DNA from: Planctomycetota bacterium
Lineage (GTDB): Bacteria; Planctomycetota; UBA1135; GCA-002686595
Length of the DNA: 64,000 nt
Reading direction: 5' to 3'
Assembly: GCA_016714045.1 (NCBI GenBank)
Contig: JADJNY010000004.1
Span: 186,001-250,000 of the forward strand
Shown piece after piece: positions 9,278-18,227 of this stretch. The position numbers and the translations under genes are program-made. The first letter of the stretch is position 1, and the number at the start of each line of letters is the position of its first letter. The notes under the pieces are model-generated. The model was not told where the DNA came from and ran no database searches. It worked only from the letters and a program-made list of their open reading frames with translations.

Positions 9278-10498
9278 ATGCGCACCCTCTTCCTCGGCAC
9301 AGCCCTGATGTGCCTCAACCTCCCCGCCTTCGCGACCGACTGGCTCGTCGATGCGTCCGGAACTGCGAGCAACCTGACCACGATCGCGCAAGCGATGGCT
9401 CAGGTCTCGACCGGAGACCGCATTCTCGTGCTCCCCGGCAGCTATCCGGCATTTCACTTCAGCCGAAGCGTCGATGTCATCGGCCTGGGAGCAAGTCCCG
9501 ATGACGTACTGATCCAGCGCGTCGACTTCCACCCGACGATCCCGACGCTCGGGTACGACGCGGGCATCGCAAACGTCCGCGTGTGCGGTGACTCGTTCTC
9601 GATCAGCGGGAACGAGCTCGCCGCCGGGACGTTCGTGATCGACGGTGCCCACCTCTGCGGGGGCGTGTTCCTCCACGGGGCCGGTCAGCTCTACGTCCTG
9701 ATGCAGAACTCGCAGGTGGAGGCGGGGCCCGGGGACGGCTTCCTCGGCGCCGCCTTCGACTTTGGCGGCGGCAGCGCGGACATCGTCAACTCCTCGATCC
9801 GCGCCGCCAGCGCTTCGAGCGCCGGCGGAACCACGGCGGGCATCGGCCTGCGCATCTGGTCGACCTCCACGTCGAACGTGCGCATTTCGAACTCGCTGAT
9901 CCGGGGCGGTACGGGCGTCGACGTGGCCGGCTTCCGCGACGGAGGCGACGCCATCGATCGCTTGAGCGGCGGGACGACCTCGCTCCGCCTCTCCGGCGGC
10001 AGCCAGATCCTCGGTGGATCCGCCGCGGGTGCGGGTCACGGTGGGAACGCCGTCGACATCGCGGGGACGATCACGACGGGGCTCGCTACGGTCACCGGAG
10101 GGATCGGCGCGACGCCGGGGGCAACGTACGCGAGCTCGCAGCCGACGGCCCTCGGTTTCGACCCTCTCCTGCGCTTCTCCCCGACTGGAACCGCGGGGAG
10201 CTTGCCGGTGTTCCAGCACCCCGGCGAGTTGATCCGGATCGACTGCGACCCGTCGCTCACCGGCGCTCTCCTCGCCTCTTCGACTCAGATCGATCCGCCC
10301 ACCACGCCGACCTGGTCCCCGCTAACCGCCCCCCAGCTCCTCGGTGGGCCCAGCGAGGGCTTCGTGCTTCCGGTCCGGAGTCACCGCGTCGTGGACCCGG
10401 CTCCGCGGCGCCGCGTCTACCTACAGGGCTTGTTCGTGGATCCCCTGTCCGGGCAAACCCACTCCACGAACCCGATCGCCATGACGGTCGACCCCTGA
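9278..10498 (+). CDS. Secreted right-handed beta-helix-like protein
   Basis: 406 residues. Signal peptide MRTLFLGTALMCLNLPAFAT precedes a mature part beginning with DWLVDASGTASNLTTIAQAM and RILVLPGSYPAFHFSRSVDV. That is the usual opening of pectin-lyase-like parallel beta-helix proteins (DUF1565-type), followed by repeating Asn/Ser/Gly coils (IVNSSIRAAS, VRISNSLIRGG). A Shine-Dalgarno-like AAGGAG lies at 9263-9268, about 9 bp before the ATG. Likely cell-surface or secreted; substrate unknown and no catalytic residues identified. Co-transcribed with the gene upstream; a strong hairpin follows it. Confidence 0.75.
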   Translation: MRTLFLGTALMCLNLPAFATDWLVDASGTASNLTTIAQAMAQVSTGDRILVLPGSYPAFHFSRSVDVIGLGASPDDVLIQRVDFHPTIPTLGYDAGIANVRVCGDSFSISGNELAAGTFVIDGAHLCGGVFLHGAGQLYVLMQNSQVEAGPGDGFLGAAFDFGGGSADIVNSSIRAASASSAGGTTAGIGLRIWSTSTSNVRISNSLIRGGTGVDVAGFRDGGDAIDRLSGGTTSLRLSGGSQILGGSAAGAGHGGNAVDIAGTITTGLATVTGGIGATPGATYASSQPTALGFDPLLRFSPTGTAGSLPVFQHPGELIRIDCDPSLTGALLASSTQIDPPTTPTWSPLTAPQLLGGPSEGFVLPVRSHRVVDPAPRRRVYLQGLFVDPLSGQTHSTNPIAMTVDP

Positions 10499-10522
10499 AC
10501 TTCGACAGCGAAGGACTACCAC

Positions 10523-10556
10523 GCCGCCAGTCGGAGGAGCTCCTCCGGCTGGCGGC
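10523..10556 (+). terminator. Palindromic hairpin after the beta-helix gene
   Basis: A 17-bp inverted repeat (arms 10523-10539 and 10540-10556, one G/T wobble) with essentially no spacer, 24 bp after the stop at 10498. No T-run follows, so it would act as a processing or terminator-like hairpin rather than a textbook intrinsic terminator. Confidence 0.55.
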
Positions 10557-10718
10557 CCCCGTTCGGAGGGGAACCTGAGGACCGAGCTGGAGCCGAAGGG
10601 TGCTCCCCCTCACCGAACATCGAGTCGGCGCGGGACGACTCAGCGCACGATGCGACTTCCCTGTGACCGTTCACCGCCACGGGACTAGCCCCCCACTCCG
10701 AGAGCCCCCTACCCAACC

Positions 10719-11681
10719 ATGAACCAACGAACGAAACTCCGCGGGTTGCTCCTCGCGCTCGCGCTCTCTGCCGCGTGCGCGAACACGGAACCCCTGGTCG
10801 AACCCGCGCGCGTCGTCCCCGTCACGATCGCGCTGCCCGCTGCCCAAGCCGAGAAGCCCGTCGACCTACCCGGCGTGCACAACCTCGTGACCTACACGCG
10901 AGGGATCGTCAGCGGATCGGTGCCCGAGGGCGATGCGGGCTTCGAGTCCCTCGCGGCCATGGGCATTCGTTCGATCGTCTCGGTCGACGGAGCGGCGCCG
11001 GACGTCGAGCTGGCGCGCCGGTACGGGCTGCGCTACGTCCACTTGCCGATCGGCTACGACGGCTTCTCGCTGGAGCGCGCGCTCGAGCTCGCGAAGGCTG
11101 TCCAGTCCCTACCGGGGCCGGTCTTCATCCACTGCCACCACGGCAAGCACCGCAGCGCGGGCGCCGCCGCTTCGGCCGCCGTCACGCTCGGGCAGCTGAC
11201 GAGCGAGCAGGCCGTCCTCCGCATGAAGGTCTCCGGCACCGCGCCGAACTACACGGGCCTCTACGAGTGCGCGACGACCGCGAAGCCCGCGAGCGCCGCG
11301 ACGCTGGCGGCGCTGCCCGACGAGTTCCCCGAGCGGATCGCGCCCAAGGGCCTGAAGAAGGCGATGATCGCGATCGACGAGGCGAACGACGAGCTCAAGG
11401 CAATCGAGAAGGCGAGCTGGAAAGTCCCCGCGGACCACCCCGACTTGGTTCCGGCCGCCGTCGTGAAGCGGATGATCGGCTACTTCAACGACCTGACGAC
11501 GGCCGCGGACACCCAGGAACAGCCCGCCGAGTTCGCCGAGTGGCTCGCGGCGGACGTGAAGAAGCTCCAGTCGCTCCACGAGGGCCTCTCGGGCGGCTCC
11601 GTGGCCGGCACGGAGCTCAGCGCGCGGATGAAGCTCGTTCAGCAGTCGTGCAAGGACTGCCACTCGAAGTACCGCGACTGA
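10719..11681 (+). CDS. Fusion of a tyrosine/dual-specificity phosphatase-like domain and a cytochrome c'-like domain, exported
   Basis: 320 residues. An exported N-terminus (MNQRTKLRGLLLALALSAAC) leads into a phosphatase-like domain. The line SGSVPEGDAGFESLAAMGIR is the opening seen in bacterial dual-specificity phosphatases, and HCHHGKHRS provides the Cys-x5-Arg loop (Cys139, Arg145). From about residue 208 the chain becomes helical (LKKAMIAIDEANDELKAIEK) and ends CKDCHSKYRD, with Cys311, Cys314 and His315 forming a c-type haem site right at the C-terminus, as in cytochrome c'. Export is consistent with periplasmic haem attachment. The general acid Asp of the phosphatase is not obvious. Activity and substrate unknown. 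Confidence 0.8.
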   Translation: MNQRTKLRGLLLALALSAACANTEPLVEPARVVPVTIALPAAQAEKPVDLPGVHNLVTYTRGIVSGSVPEGDAGFESLAAMGIRSIVSVDGAAPDVELARRYGLRYVHLPIGYDGFSLERALELAKAVQSLPGPVFIHCHHGKHRSAGAAASAAVTLGQLTSEQAVLRMKVSGTAPNYTGLYECATTAKPASAATLAALPDEFPERIAPKGLKKAMIAIDEANDELKAIEKASWKVPADHPDLVPAAVVKRMIGYFNDLTTAADTQEQPAEFAEWLAADVKKLQSLHEGLSGGSVAGTELSARMKLVQQSCKDCHSKYRD

Positions 11682-11807
11682 CCACCGGCCCGACGGTCGC
11701 GAGGTCGAGCCCGCGACTTCGAAGCGCACGGCTCCCGACGCGACGACGCCTCGGAAGCCGTGCGCTATGCTCTCCCGCTTCGCTCGGCACCACGCAGCGA
11801 GAACAGC

Positions 11808-13199
11808 ATGAGCACGATCCAACACGACCTCCTCGTCATCGGCGCCGGCCCCGGCGGCTATGTCGCCGCGATCCGCGCGGCCCAGCTCGGCCTCAACGTC
11901 GCCTGCATCGAGAAGGAAAAGGCCCTCGGCGGCACGTGCCTGCGCATCGGCTGCATCCCGAGCAAGGCGCTGCTCGAGTCGAGCGAGCTCTACCACGAGG
12001 CGAAGCACGGCTTCGAGCGCCACGGGCTGCGCTTCGAGAAGCTGCACGCCGACCTCGCGGCGATGATGAAGCGCAAGGACGACGTCGTGCGCGGCCTGAC
12101 GGGCGGCGTGGACTCGCTCTTCAAGAAGAACAAGATCACGCGCTACCTCGGCACCGGCCGCTTCATCGGCCCCGGTCGCGTCGTCGTCGACGGCACCACG
12201 GAGCCGACGGAGATCGCGGCGAAGCACGTGATCGTCGCGACGGGATCCGTGTCCGCGCCGCTGAAGGGCGTCGAGCTCGACGGCGACCGCATCGGGACGA
12301 GCACGGAGGCGCTCGCGTGGCCCGAAGTGCCGCAACACCTCGTCGTGATCGGCGCGGGTGCCATCGGGCTCGAGATGGGCTCGGTGTGGGCGCGCCTCGG
12401 CGCGAAGGTCACCGTGCTCGAGTACGCCGACCGCATCTTGATCGCGAACGACGCGGAGATCGCGGCCGAGGCGAAGAAGTCGCTCGAGAAGCAGGGCCTC
12501 AAGTTCCGTCTCGGCGTGCGCGTCACCGGCGCCAAGGTGAAGGGCAAGACGTGCGTCGTCGAGATCGACGGCTCCGAGCCGATCGAGTGCGACCGCGTGC
12601 TGCTCGCCGCGGGCCGTCGGCCGAACACGGCGGGGCTCGGGCTCGAGGCGATCGGGCTCGCGCTCGACGAGAAGGGGCGCGTGCCGGTCGACGACCACTT
12701 CGCGACGAAGGTCGCGGGCGTCTACGCGATCGGCGACGTGATCCGCGGGCCGATGCTCGCGCACAAGGCCGAGGACGAGGGCATGGCGTGCGTCGAGCAC
12801 ATCGTCACGGGCTACGGCCACGTGAACTACGACGCGATCCCGAACGTCGTCTACACCTCGCCCGAGGTCGCAGGCGTCGGCAAGACCGAGGAAGAGCTCC
12901 AGCAAGCCGGCGTCGAGTACAAGAAGGGCTCGTTCCCCTTCATGGCGAATGGCCGCGCGAAGGCGCTGAACCAGACCGAGGGCCGCGTGAAGATCCTCGC
13001 GCACGCGAAGACCGACCGCGTGCTCGGCGCGCACATCTTCGGGCCGCGCGCAGGCGACCTGATCGCCGAGCTCGCGATCGCGATCGAGTTCGGCGCATCG
13101 AGCGAAGACGTCGCGCGCACGTGCCACGCCCACCCGACGCTGCCCGAGGTGATCAAGGAAGCGGCGCTCGCAGTGGACAAGCGCGCGATCCACATGTGA
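11808..13199 (+). CDS. lpdA: Dihydrolipoyl dehydrogenase
   Basis: E3 component of 2-oxoacid dehydrogenase or glycine-cleavage complexes: FAD- and NAD-dependent re-oxidation of dihydrolipoamide in the cytoplasm. 463 residues, normal length. Visible features: N-terminal FAD-binding GAGPGGYVAA, redox-active disulfide GGTCLRIGCIPSK, NAD-binding GAGAIGLEMGSVW, the AIGDVIRGPMLAHKAEDEG segment and the C-terminal catalytic HAHPTLPE. The start at 11808 (MSTIQHDLLVIGAG) was preferred to an in-frame ATG 16 codons upstream because the Rossmann strand normally begins within about 10 residues. No E1/E2 genes are nearby. Convergent with the next gene across a long palindrome. Confidence 0.96.
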   Translation: MSTIQHDLLVIGAGPGGYVAAIRAAQLGLNVACIEKEKALGGTCLRIGCIPSKALLESSELYHEAKHGFERHGLRFEKLHADLAAMMKRKDDVVRGLTGGVDSLFKKNKITRYLGTGRFIGPGRVVVDGTTEPTEIAAKHVIVATGSVSAPLKGVELDGDRIGTSTEALAWPEVPQHLVVIGAGAIGLEMGSVWARLGAKVTVLEYADRILIANDAEIAAEAKKSLEKQGLKFRLGVRVTGAKVKGKTCVVEIDGSEPIECDRVLLAAGRRPNTAGLGLEAIGLALDEKGRVPVDDHFATKVAGVYAIGDVIRGPMLAHKAEDEGMACVEHIVTGYGHVNYDAIPNVVYTSPEVAGVGKTEEELQQAGVEYKKGSFPFMANGRAKALNQTEGRVKILAHAKTDRVLGAHIFGPRAGDLIAELAIAIEFGASSEDVARTCHAHPTLPEVIKEAALAVDKRAIHM

Positions 13200-13201
13200 C
13201 G

Positions 13202-13295
13202 AATACGGAGCCAGAGCACTTTGTCATCAGATACGCGGGCCGCTCAGCGCTGAGTGACCCGCGTATCTGATGACAAAGTGCTCTGGCTCCGTATT
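13202..13295. terminator. 94-bp palindrome between convergent genes (bidirectional terminator candidate)
   Basis: Perfect 38-bp arms (13202-13239 and 13258-13295) around an 18-nt centre that is itself mostly self-complementary (palindrome CTCAGCGCTGAG at 13243-13254, same axis). The lpdA stop lies 2 bp to the left and the stop of the minus-strand gene 7 bp to the right, so either transcript would fold it. There is no T-run. Far longer than an ordinary terminator. Confidence 0.75.
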
Positions 13296-13301
13296 ACCGC
13301 A

Positions 13302-14459
13302 TTACCACCGCAGCGTCGCCGCGATCGGCGAGCTCGACGGCATCCGGTGCCGGTCGAAGCTGAACACCTCGCCGCCGCGCAGGAGCACGGCTTCCGCGAG
13401 GTCGTCGAGCACGTCGCTCATTTCGCCGCGCTTCTCCTTCCACAGCTCGAGCGTGCCCGTCTCGCGATCGAGACGTCCGCCGAGCGTCGTCCCGCGCGCG
13501 AGCAGGAGCTCGCGCACGCGGCCCTGCACGGCGGCGCGAGCGATCGTGGTCACTTCGTCGGTCGAACGGACGTGCGAGATACCGGACGAGTAGTGCTCGA
13601 GCACGATCGACTCGCGCTCGGCAACGTGCTTCTGCACCAGCGGCCAGGCGCGCGCGTGCAGCTCGTCGCCGCGTTCGTGCGCGAAGCTCCCGTGCAGGCC
13701 TTCCGCGAGGAGGTGCGGGTAGCGACTGACGGACGCGTAGATGGCGAACTGTCGGTCGGGAGCGGCGACCACGAGGGGCACGTTCTCGTCGCGCAGGACC
13801 AGCATCAGTTCCTTGTCGATCATCCGGAAGAAGCGCGCGAAGTCCTCGTCACGCGAGCCGTCGTCCTTCCCTCGGCCGGAGTACATCGCCATCGTCCCGA
13901 ACGCGCCGGAGGAGTGCTGCCGGACGTTGCGCTCGTGGTCCTCGACGCCGAGTGCCGACGTGAGCGAGCGCGGGAGCGTGCGCAGGTCGACGGGCACGAG
14001 CCCATGCATGCTGCCCTTCATGAAGCCGACGCGTCCCTGGCTCAGCACGAGCAGGAAGTAGCGCTGGTTCGCTTGGAGGTACTCGAGCAGCGGGCGCACG
14101 TGGAAGCTGTCCCCCACGACGACGCGCTCCTCGACCTTCATGGGCAGCCGGTACACGGCTTCGAACTCCTGGGAGCGGAACACGGCGAGGCCGGAGAGCT
14201 CGTCCTTCCAATCCTGCGGACGGAAGAGGTGCTCGAGCGGCGCGATCGCGTCGTCGGCCTCGTGAGACGACAGATGGCGCGCGAGCTCCGCGCGGGCACG
14301 GCGAAGCAGACCCTCGTAGTGGTGCTTGTCCTCCTGGGACCCACCGGGATGGGTGGGCAGGTAGATGGAGACGCAGGGCGGGACATGCGTGGCGATCAAG
14401 GACCGCAGTTCCTCGACGTTCATCCAGCGCACGACGGGATTCGAGGCGATCGTTTTCAT
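13302..14459 (-). CDS. Bacterial archaeo-eukaryotic release factor-like (baeRF-type) protein, hypothetical
   Basis: 385 residues starting MKTIASNPVVRWMNVEELRS. The segment PPCVSIYLPTHPGGSQEDKH, the middle part LEYLQANQRYFLLVLSQGRV and the tail DDLAEAVLLRGGEVFSF match my recollection of the uncharacterised bacterial eRF1-like proteins (baeRF), proposed to act at the ribosome but not experimentally fixed. No signal peptide, so cytoplasmic. The start at 14459 was chosen over an upstream in-frame ATG that adds 33 Arg/Pro-rich residues. It stands alone, convergent with lpdA. The family call is from memory and moderately sure. Confidence 0.6.
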   Translation of the reverse strand: MKTIASNPVVRWMNVEELRSLIATHVPPCVSIYLPTHPGGSQEDKHHYEGLLRRARAELARHLSSHEADDAIAPLEHLFRPQDWKDELSGLAVFRSQEFEAVYRLPMKVEERVVVGDSFHVRPLLEYLQANQRYFLLVLSQGRVGFMKGSMHGLVPVDLRTLPRSLTSALGVEDHERNVRQHSSGAFGTMAMYSGRGKDDGSRDEDFARFFRMIDKELMLVLRDENVPLVVAAPDRQFAIYASVSRYPHLLAEGLHGSFAHERGDELHARAWPLVQKHVAERESIVLEHYSSGISHVRSTDEVTTIARAAVQGRVRELLLARGTTLGGRLDRETGTLELWKEKRGEMSDVLDDLAEAVLLRGGEVFSFDRHRMPSSSPIAATLRW

Positions 14460-14632
14460 GACACTCGCGATCCTAGGTCCACCGGCGGAGCGCGGGCGTA
14501 CCCACAGCTGCGCACGGGGACTTGCTGAAGGACGGAGGGGAATCCGCCGCGCCCGCACGTGACGCGACGAGCGGTCCCGGCACGCCCGAAGGGTTCCTCG
14601 AAACGACCGATTCGTGTCGATCGTTCTGGATG

Positions 14633-17524
14633 TCAGCGCCGGTCGAGACGCCGTGACGGGCGGACGCCGATGCCCCAGCTACGGAACTCAGGGGCCTGAT
14701 CCTCGCGTGACCACGAGCACGTCTCGCGCAAGAAGTGCTGGTTGTTCCCGCCGCGCACGCTGCGCAGGTCCGACTCGGGCGCCAAGTGCAGGCCGTCGCC
14801 TTCGCGCATCGGCCAGATCAGCTTCGACCAGAAGACGTCTCGGGCCCACTCGCTCACGTTCCCGTGGACTTCGTAGAGCCCCCACGGGTTCGGGGGCAGC
14901 GTTCCGACACGGGCCGTGCGCATCGCTCCGTCGTACGGAGAGAAGGTCCAACTCGAGTCGACGCTCCCGACGCCGGGGTAGTTGCCCGCGTTCAACCCGC
15001 CGACGAAACACCACGGCACTTCGGGCAGCGACCAGCGGCCGATCGTCCCCCCGCGCGCGCCGTACTCGAGCTGTGCTTCCGTCGGGAGCACGAGCCCGAT
15101 CCGCCGCAGCGCTTCGTTCGCGTCGATCCAACTGACGGACTCGACCGGATGCGTCCACGTGTAGGTCGTCTTCTCGCACGCATAGTCGAACGTCGAACCG
15201 ACGTGAAAGTACGCCGGGTTCTCCTCCATCGCGGCGAACCACTGCGCCTGCGTCATCTCGAACTTCGAGAGGAAGAACGCATCGAGCGCGACGTCGCGGA
15301 CGACCCCGACGATTCCGTCGCCCTCGACGATCGCTTCACCCGGCAGCGGTGAGTCCGCCGTCTTGCCCATGCGAAACGTCCCCGTCGGCAGGAGCACGAG
15401 GACGATGCCCGTCTTCTCCCCGACGAGCCACTCGTCGTCCGGACCGAGGATCGGCCGCACGCCGCTCGCGACGTGCCAGAACTCCCACAACCCGCTGCGC
15501 GGGTCCCTGCGCAGCGGTTCGAGCCCGATCTGGGGTTCGAGCCTCAGTCCGCGGTACAGCGGGCAGCGCGCGGGATCCGCGATCTCGTCGATCGCTCGGC
15601 TCCACGCCGCGGCGAGGGTGGATTCGCTCGCGGCTCGCAGCCTCAGGGCCAGCTCGCGACGACCCTCCACGCTCGCGAGCGGACCCGCGTGCGGGTCGAG
15701 GAAGGCCTCGAGCTCGACGAGGAGGCCGTCGAGCGCATCGTGATGCTGCTGCTCGGACGGCGTGGCGAAGGTCCAGTCGACGAGGCCGGCCAGCCGTTGC
15801 TCGATCCGGCGCGTGCGCTCGAGCGCTCGATCGAGCCGCGCGCTCGCGTACTCGTGCCCTTGTCGCGCTCCGATGCCCTGGGCGATCGTGTCGAACTCGA
15901 CCAGGTCTTGCGCGTGCCCTTCGACTTCGGAGTGCGCGGCTTGGAGCTCGGCGTCGAGCGCCGCTCGGAGCCTCTTCACGCGCGTCCCTTCCTCGCTCGA
16001 CACTCGTCCGCGGCGGCGCAGCTCGTCCAGCTCCCGCGCGAGCGTCTCGCGCCGACCGGCCAAGGTGCGCGCGCGGGCGAGCCACTCGTCCATGCGCGGG
16101 ACGAGCTCGGGGACCGCGGGCCACAGCTCGTTCGCCTCGGCGCTCAGCGCCGCGGGCGCGTTCCGGTCGGCCTCGAAACGCACGCGCTCGGCGGAGACGC
16201 GCAGGTCTTCCTCGCGCCGGCGTTGCAGCTCGAACACGACGATCGCGCCGACGATGGCCACGAGCACGACGCCGGCGAGCGCTCCTGCGAGCGCTCGATT
16301 CCGACGCACCCACTTCACGAGCTCGATCCACGGCCCGTGCGCATGCGCGCGGACGACGCGGCCCCTGGTACGCGCGCGCAGGTCGTCGGCGAACGCCTGA
16401 ATGCTCGCGTACCGACGCTCCGACTCGCGCTGCATCGCCTGCTTGCAGATCGAAGCGAGCTCCGGCACGGCCTCGCGCGCGAGCGCTTCGACCTCGCGCG
16501 GCGGACCGGCGCGCGCCGCGGCGATCACCGCGCGGCTCCCGGGCTTGCGCTCGCCGTCGCAGTACGGCGCGACGCCCGTCAGGTAGCGGTAGAGGATCGC
16601 GCCGAGCGCGTACACGTCCGTCCGCGCGTCGATGTCGTGATGGCGGCCCTCGGCCTGCTCCGGCGCCATGTACGCGGGCGTTCCGAGCACCGCGCCCGCT
16701 TCCGTGTGCTGCGTCGCGAGCGGATCGTCGAGCTCGCCCCCGCCGATCGCGGGCGCTTCCTGCTCCCCGTCGATGCGCGCGAGGCCCCAGTCGACGACGT
16801 AGACGACGCCGAAGCGCCCGACGAGCACATTCTCTGGCTTCAGGTCGCGGTGCACGACGCCGAGCGAGTGCGCGTACGCGACCGTGTCGCACACCTTGAG
16901 CAGCACCTCGAGCACGCGCGCCTCGCTCCAACCGTCCTCGCCGCGGCGCGCGAGGTCGATCACGTCGGCGAGCGTCCGTCCGCGCACGAGTGGCATCGTG
17001 AAGTAGGCCTGTCCGCGCTCGTCCACGCCGAGGTCGTGCACGGGGATGATCCCCGGATGCTCGAGCCGTCCGGTGAGACGCGCTTCGGCGAGGAAGCGCG
17101 GCAGGAAGCCCGCGCGTTCGCGCACGACCTTCATCGCGAGCGTGCGGCCGAGGGCGCGGTCGCGCACGCGCAGCACGCGGCTCATGCCTCCGCGAGCGAC
17201 CTCGCCCTCGTCCTCGTACCGCGCACCGCTCGCGCGCAACGTCGCGAGCTCGTCCAGCGCGCGTCGAGCTTCGTCGTCCGCGCGGTGCTCGACGCCCTCG
17301 AGCGACGACAACGCCGAGCGCACGACGCTCGGCGCGTCGAGGAGACCGCGCAGGAGCCCCTCCGCGCGCACGCGCATCCGGTGCAGCTCGCGCAACTCCT
17401 CCGCGATTTCCGGATGCTCCAAGGCCGCGGCCTCGAGCTCGTCCGCGGACGCTTCGCCCCGCGCCGTGAGCTCGGCGAAGGCGCGCAGGGCGTCGGGAGA
17501 GAAGGCTCGCGGGGAATGGGACAT
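14633..17524 (-). CDS. Membrane Ser/Thr protein kinase fused to a formylglycine-generating-enzyme (sulfatase-modifying factor) domain
   Basis: 963 residues. An N-terminal helical region (about 1-95) precedes a kinase domain. Its landmarks are the Gly-rich loop ARGGMSRV, VHRDLKPENVLV near residue 225, VVDWGLAR in place of the usual DFG, and GTPAYMAPEQAEG. One transmembrane helix follows near residues 407-430 (ALAGALAGVVLVAIVGAIVV). An Arg/Glu-rich coiled-coil region comes next. An FGE-sulfatase/C-type-lectin-fold domain runs from about residue 720 to the end (FFLSKFEMTQAQWFAAM, VLPTEAQLEYGARGG, GIGVRPSRRL). The outer domain may sense or bind rather than oxidise. Divergent from an ECF sigma factor 123 bp away, a pairing known in planctomycetes; the kinase may act on that factor (inference). 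Confidence 0.92.
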   Translation of the reverse strand: MSHSPRAFSPDALRAFAELTARGEASADELEAAALEHPEIAEELRELHRMRVRAEGLLRGLLDAPSVVRSALSSLEGVEHRADDEARRALDELATLRASGARYEDEGEVARGGMSRVLRVRDRALGRTLAMKVVRERAGFLPRFLAEARLTGRLEHPGIIPVHDLGVDERGQAYFTMPLVRGRTLADVIDLARRGEDGWSEARVLEVLLKVCDTVAYAHSLGVVHRDLKPENVLVGRFGVVYVVDWGLARIDGEQEAPAIGGGELDDPLATQHTEAGAVLGTPAYMAPEQAEGRHHDIDARTDVYALGAILYRYLTGVAPYCDGERKPGSRAVIAAARAGPPREVEALAREAVPELASICKQAMQRESERRYASIQAFADDLRARTRGRVVRAHAHGPWIELVKWVRRNRALAGALAGVVLVAIVGAIVVFELQRRREEDLRVSAERVRFEADRNAPAALSAEANELWPAVPELVPRMDEWLARARTLAGRRETLARELDELRRRGRVSSEEGTRVKRLRAALDAELQAAHSEVEGHAQDLVEFDTIAQGIGARQGHEYASARLDRALERTRRIEQRLAGLVDWTFATPSEQQHHDALDGLLVELEAFLDPHAGPLASVEGRRELALRLRAASESTLAAAWSRAIDEIADPARCPLYRGLRLEPQIGLEPLRRDPRSGLWEFWHVASGVRPILGPDDEWLVGEKTGIVLVLLPTGTFRMGKTADSPLPGEAIVEGDGIVGVVRDVALDAFFLSKFEMTQAQWFAAMEENPAYFHVGSTFDYACEKTTYTWTHPVESVSWIDANEALRRIGLVLPTEAQLEYGARGGTIGRWSLPEVPWCFVGGLNAGNYPGVGSVDSSWTFSPYDGAMRTARVGTLPPNPWGLYEVHGNVSEWARDVFWSKLIWPMREGDGLHLAPESDLRSVRGGNNQHFLRETCSWSREDQAPEFRSWGIGVRPSRRLDRR

Positions 17525-17647
17525 GCTCGGACGGTACGGCGGGATCGAACGCCTGAAAAGGACGCCCGCGGCCGCCGTCCGCGAGACGAAGCGCGGGAAA
17601 CGAGCATTGCGGGCCGCGCCCGAGCGCGTTGAAATGCGCCTCTTCCA

Positions 17648-18214
17648 ATGTCTTCGCTCCCCCCCGACGACGGAGCGCGGCTCGCCCTCGAGCGGCTCCT
17701 CGAGGACGCGCTCGGCCCGTTGCACACGCACGTTCGGCTCAACTTGGGCCCGCTCCTGCGCGAACGCGAGTCCGTCAGCGACATCGTCCAGTCCGCCGTG
17801 CGCGAGGTGTGGAAGAACCGCGAGCGCCTCGCCTTCCGCGACGAGGCTCCGTTCCGCGCGTATCTGTTCCAGGTCGCGACGCGCAAGATCCTCGAGAAGA
17901 AGCGCTATCACACGACCGACCGCCGCAGCCCCGAGGCCGAGACGAAGGGCCGCACGGCTTCGGGCTTCGTGGACCCGAACCCCGAGCCCAGCGATCACGC
18001 GGCGAGCGCGGAGGAGCTCGTGATCCTTCAGTCGGCCTTCGACGAGCTCGACGACGCGGATCGCGAAGTGCTCTCGCTCTGCACGGTGTTCGAGCTCCCG
18101 ACGGCTCAAGCCGCGCGGGAGCTCGGCGTACCCGAGTCGACGCTGCGATATCGACTCGGGTCCGCGACGTCGCACCTCTTGGCGGCGATGGCGCGCCGCG
18201 GGTTCCGCGGGTAG
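17648..18214 (+). CDS. ECF-type RNA polymerase sigma factor
   Basis: 188 residues. Region 2 is seen in ESVSDIVQSAVREVWKNRER and FRAYLFQVATRKILEKKRYH; region 4 in FDELDDADREVLSLCTVFEL followed by the helix-turn-helix AARELGVPESTLRYRLGSA. The linker between them is Pro/Ser/Glu-rich. It would direct RNA polymerase to a specific promoter set. No anti-sigma factor is adjacent; the divergent gene encodes a membrane Ser/Thr kinase, so regulation by phosphorylation is plausible (inference from the known kinase-linked ECF groups). Convergent with the M16 gene, 13 bp between the stops. Confidence 0.9.
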   Translation: MSSLPPDDGARLALERLLEDALGPLHTHVRLNLGPLLRERESVSDIVQSAVREVWKNRERLAFRDEAPFRAYLFQVATRKILEKKRYHTTDRRSPEAETKGRTASGFVDPNPEPSDHAASAEELVILQSAFDELDDADREVLSLCTVFELPTAQAARELGVPESTLRYRLGSATSHLLAAMARRGFRG

Positions 18215-18227
18215 GCGCGGCGCGCGG

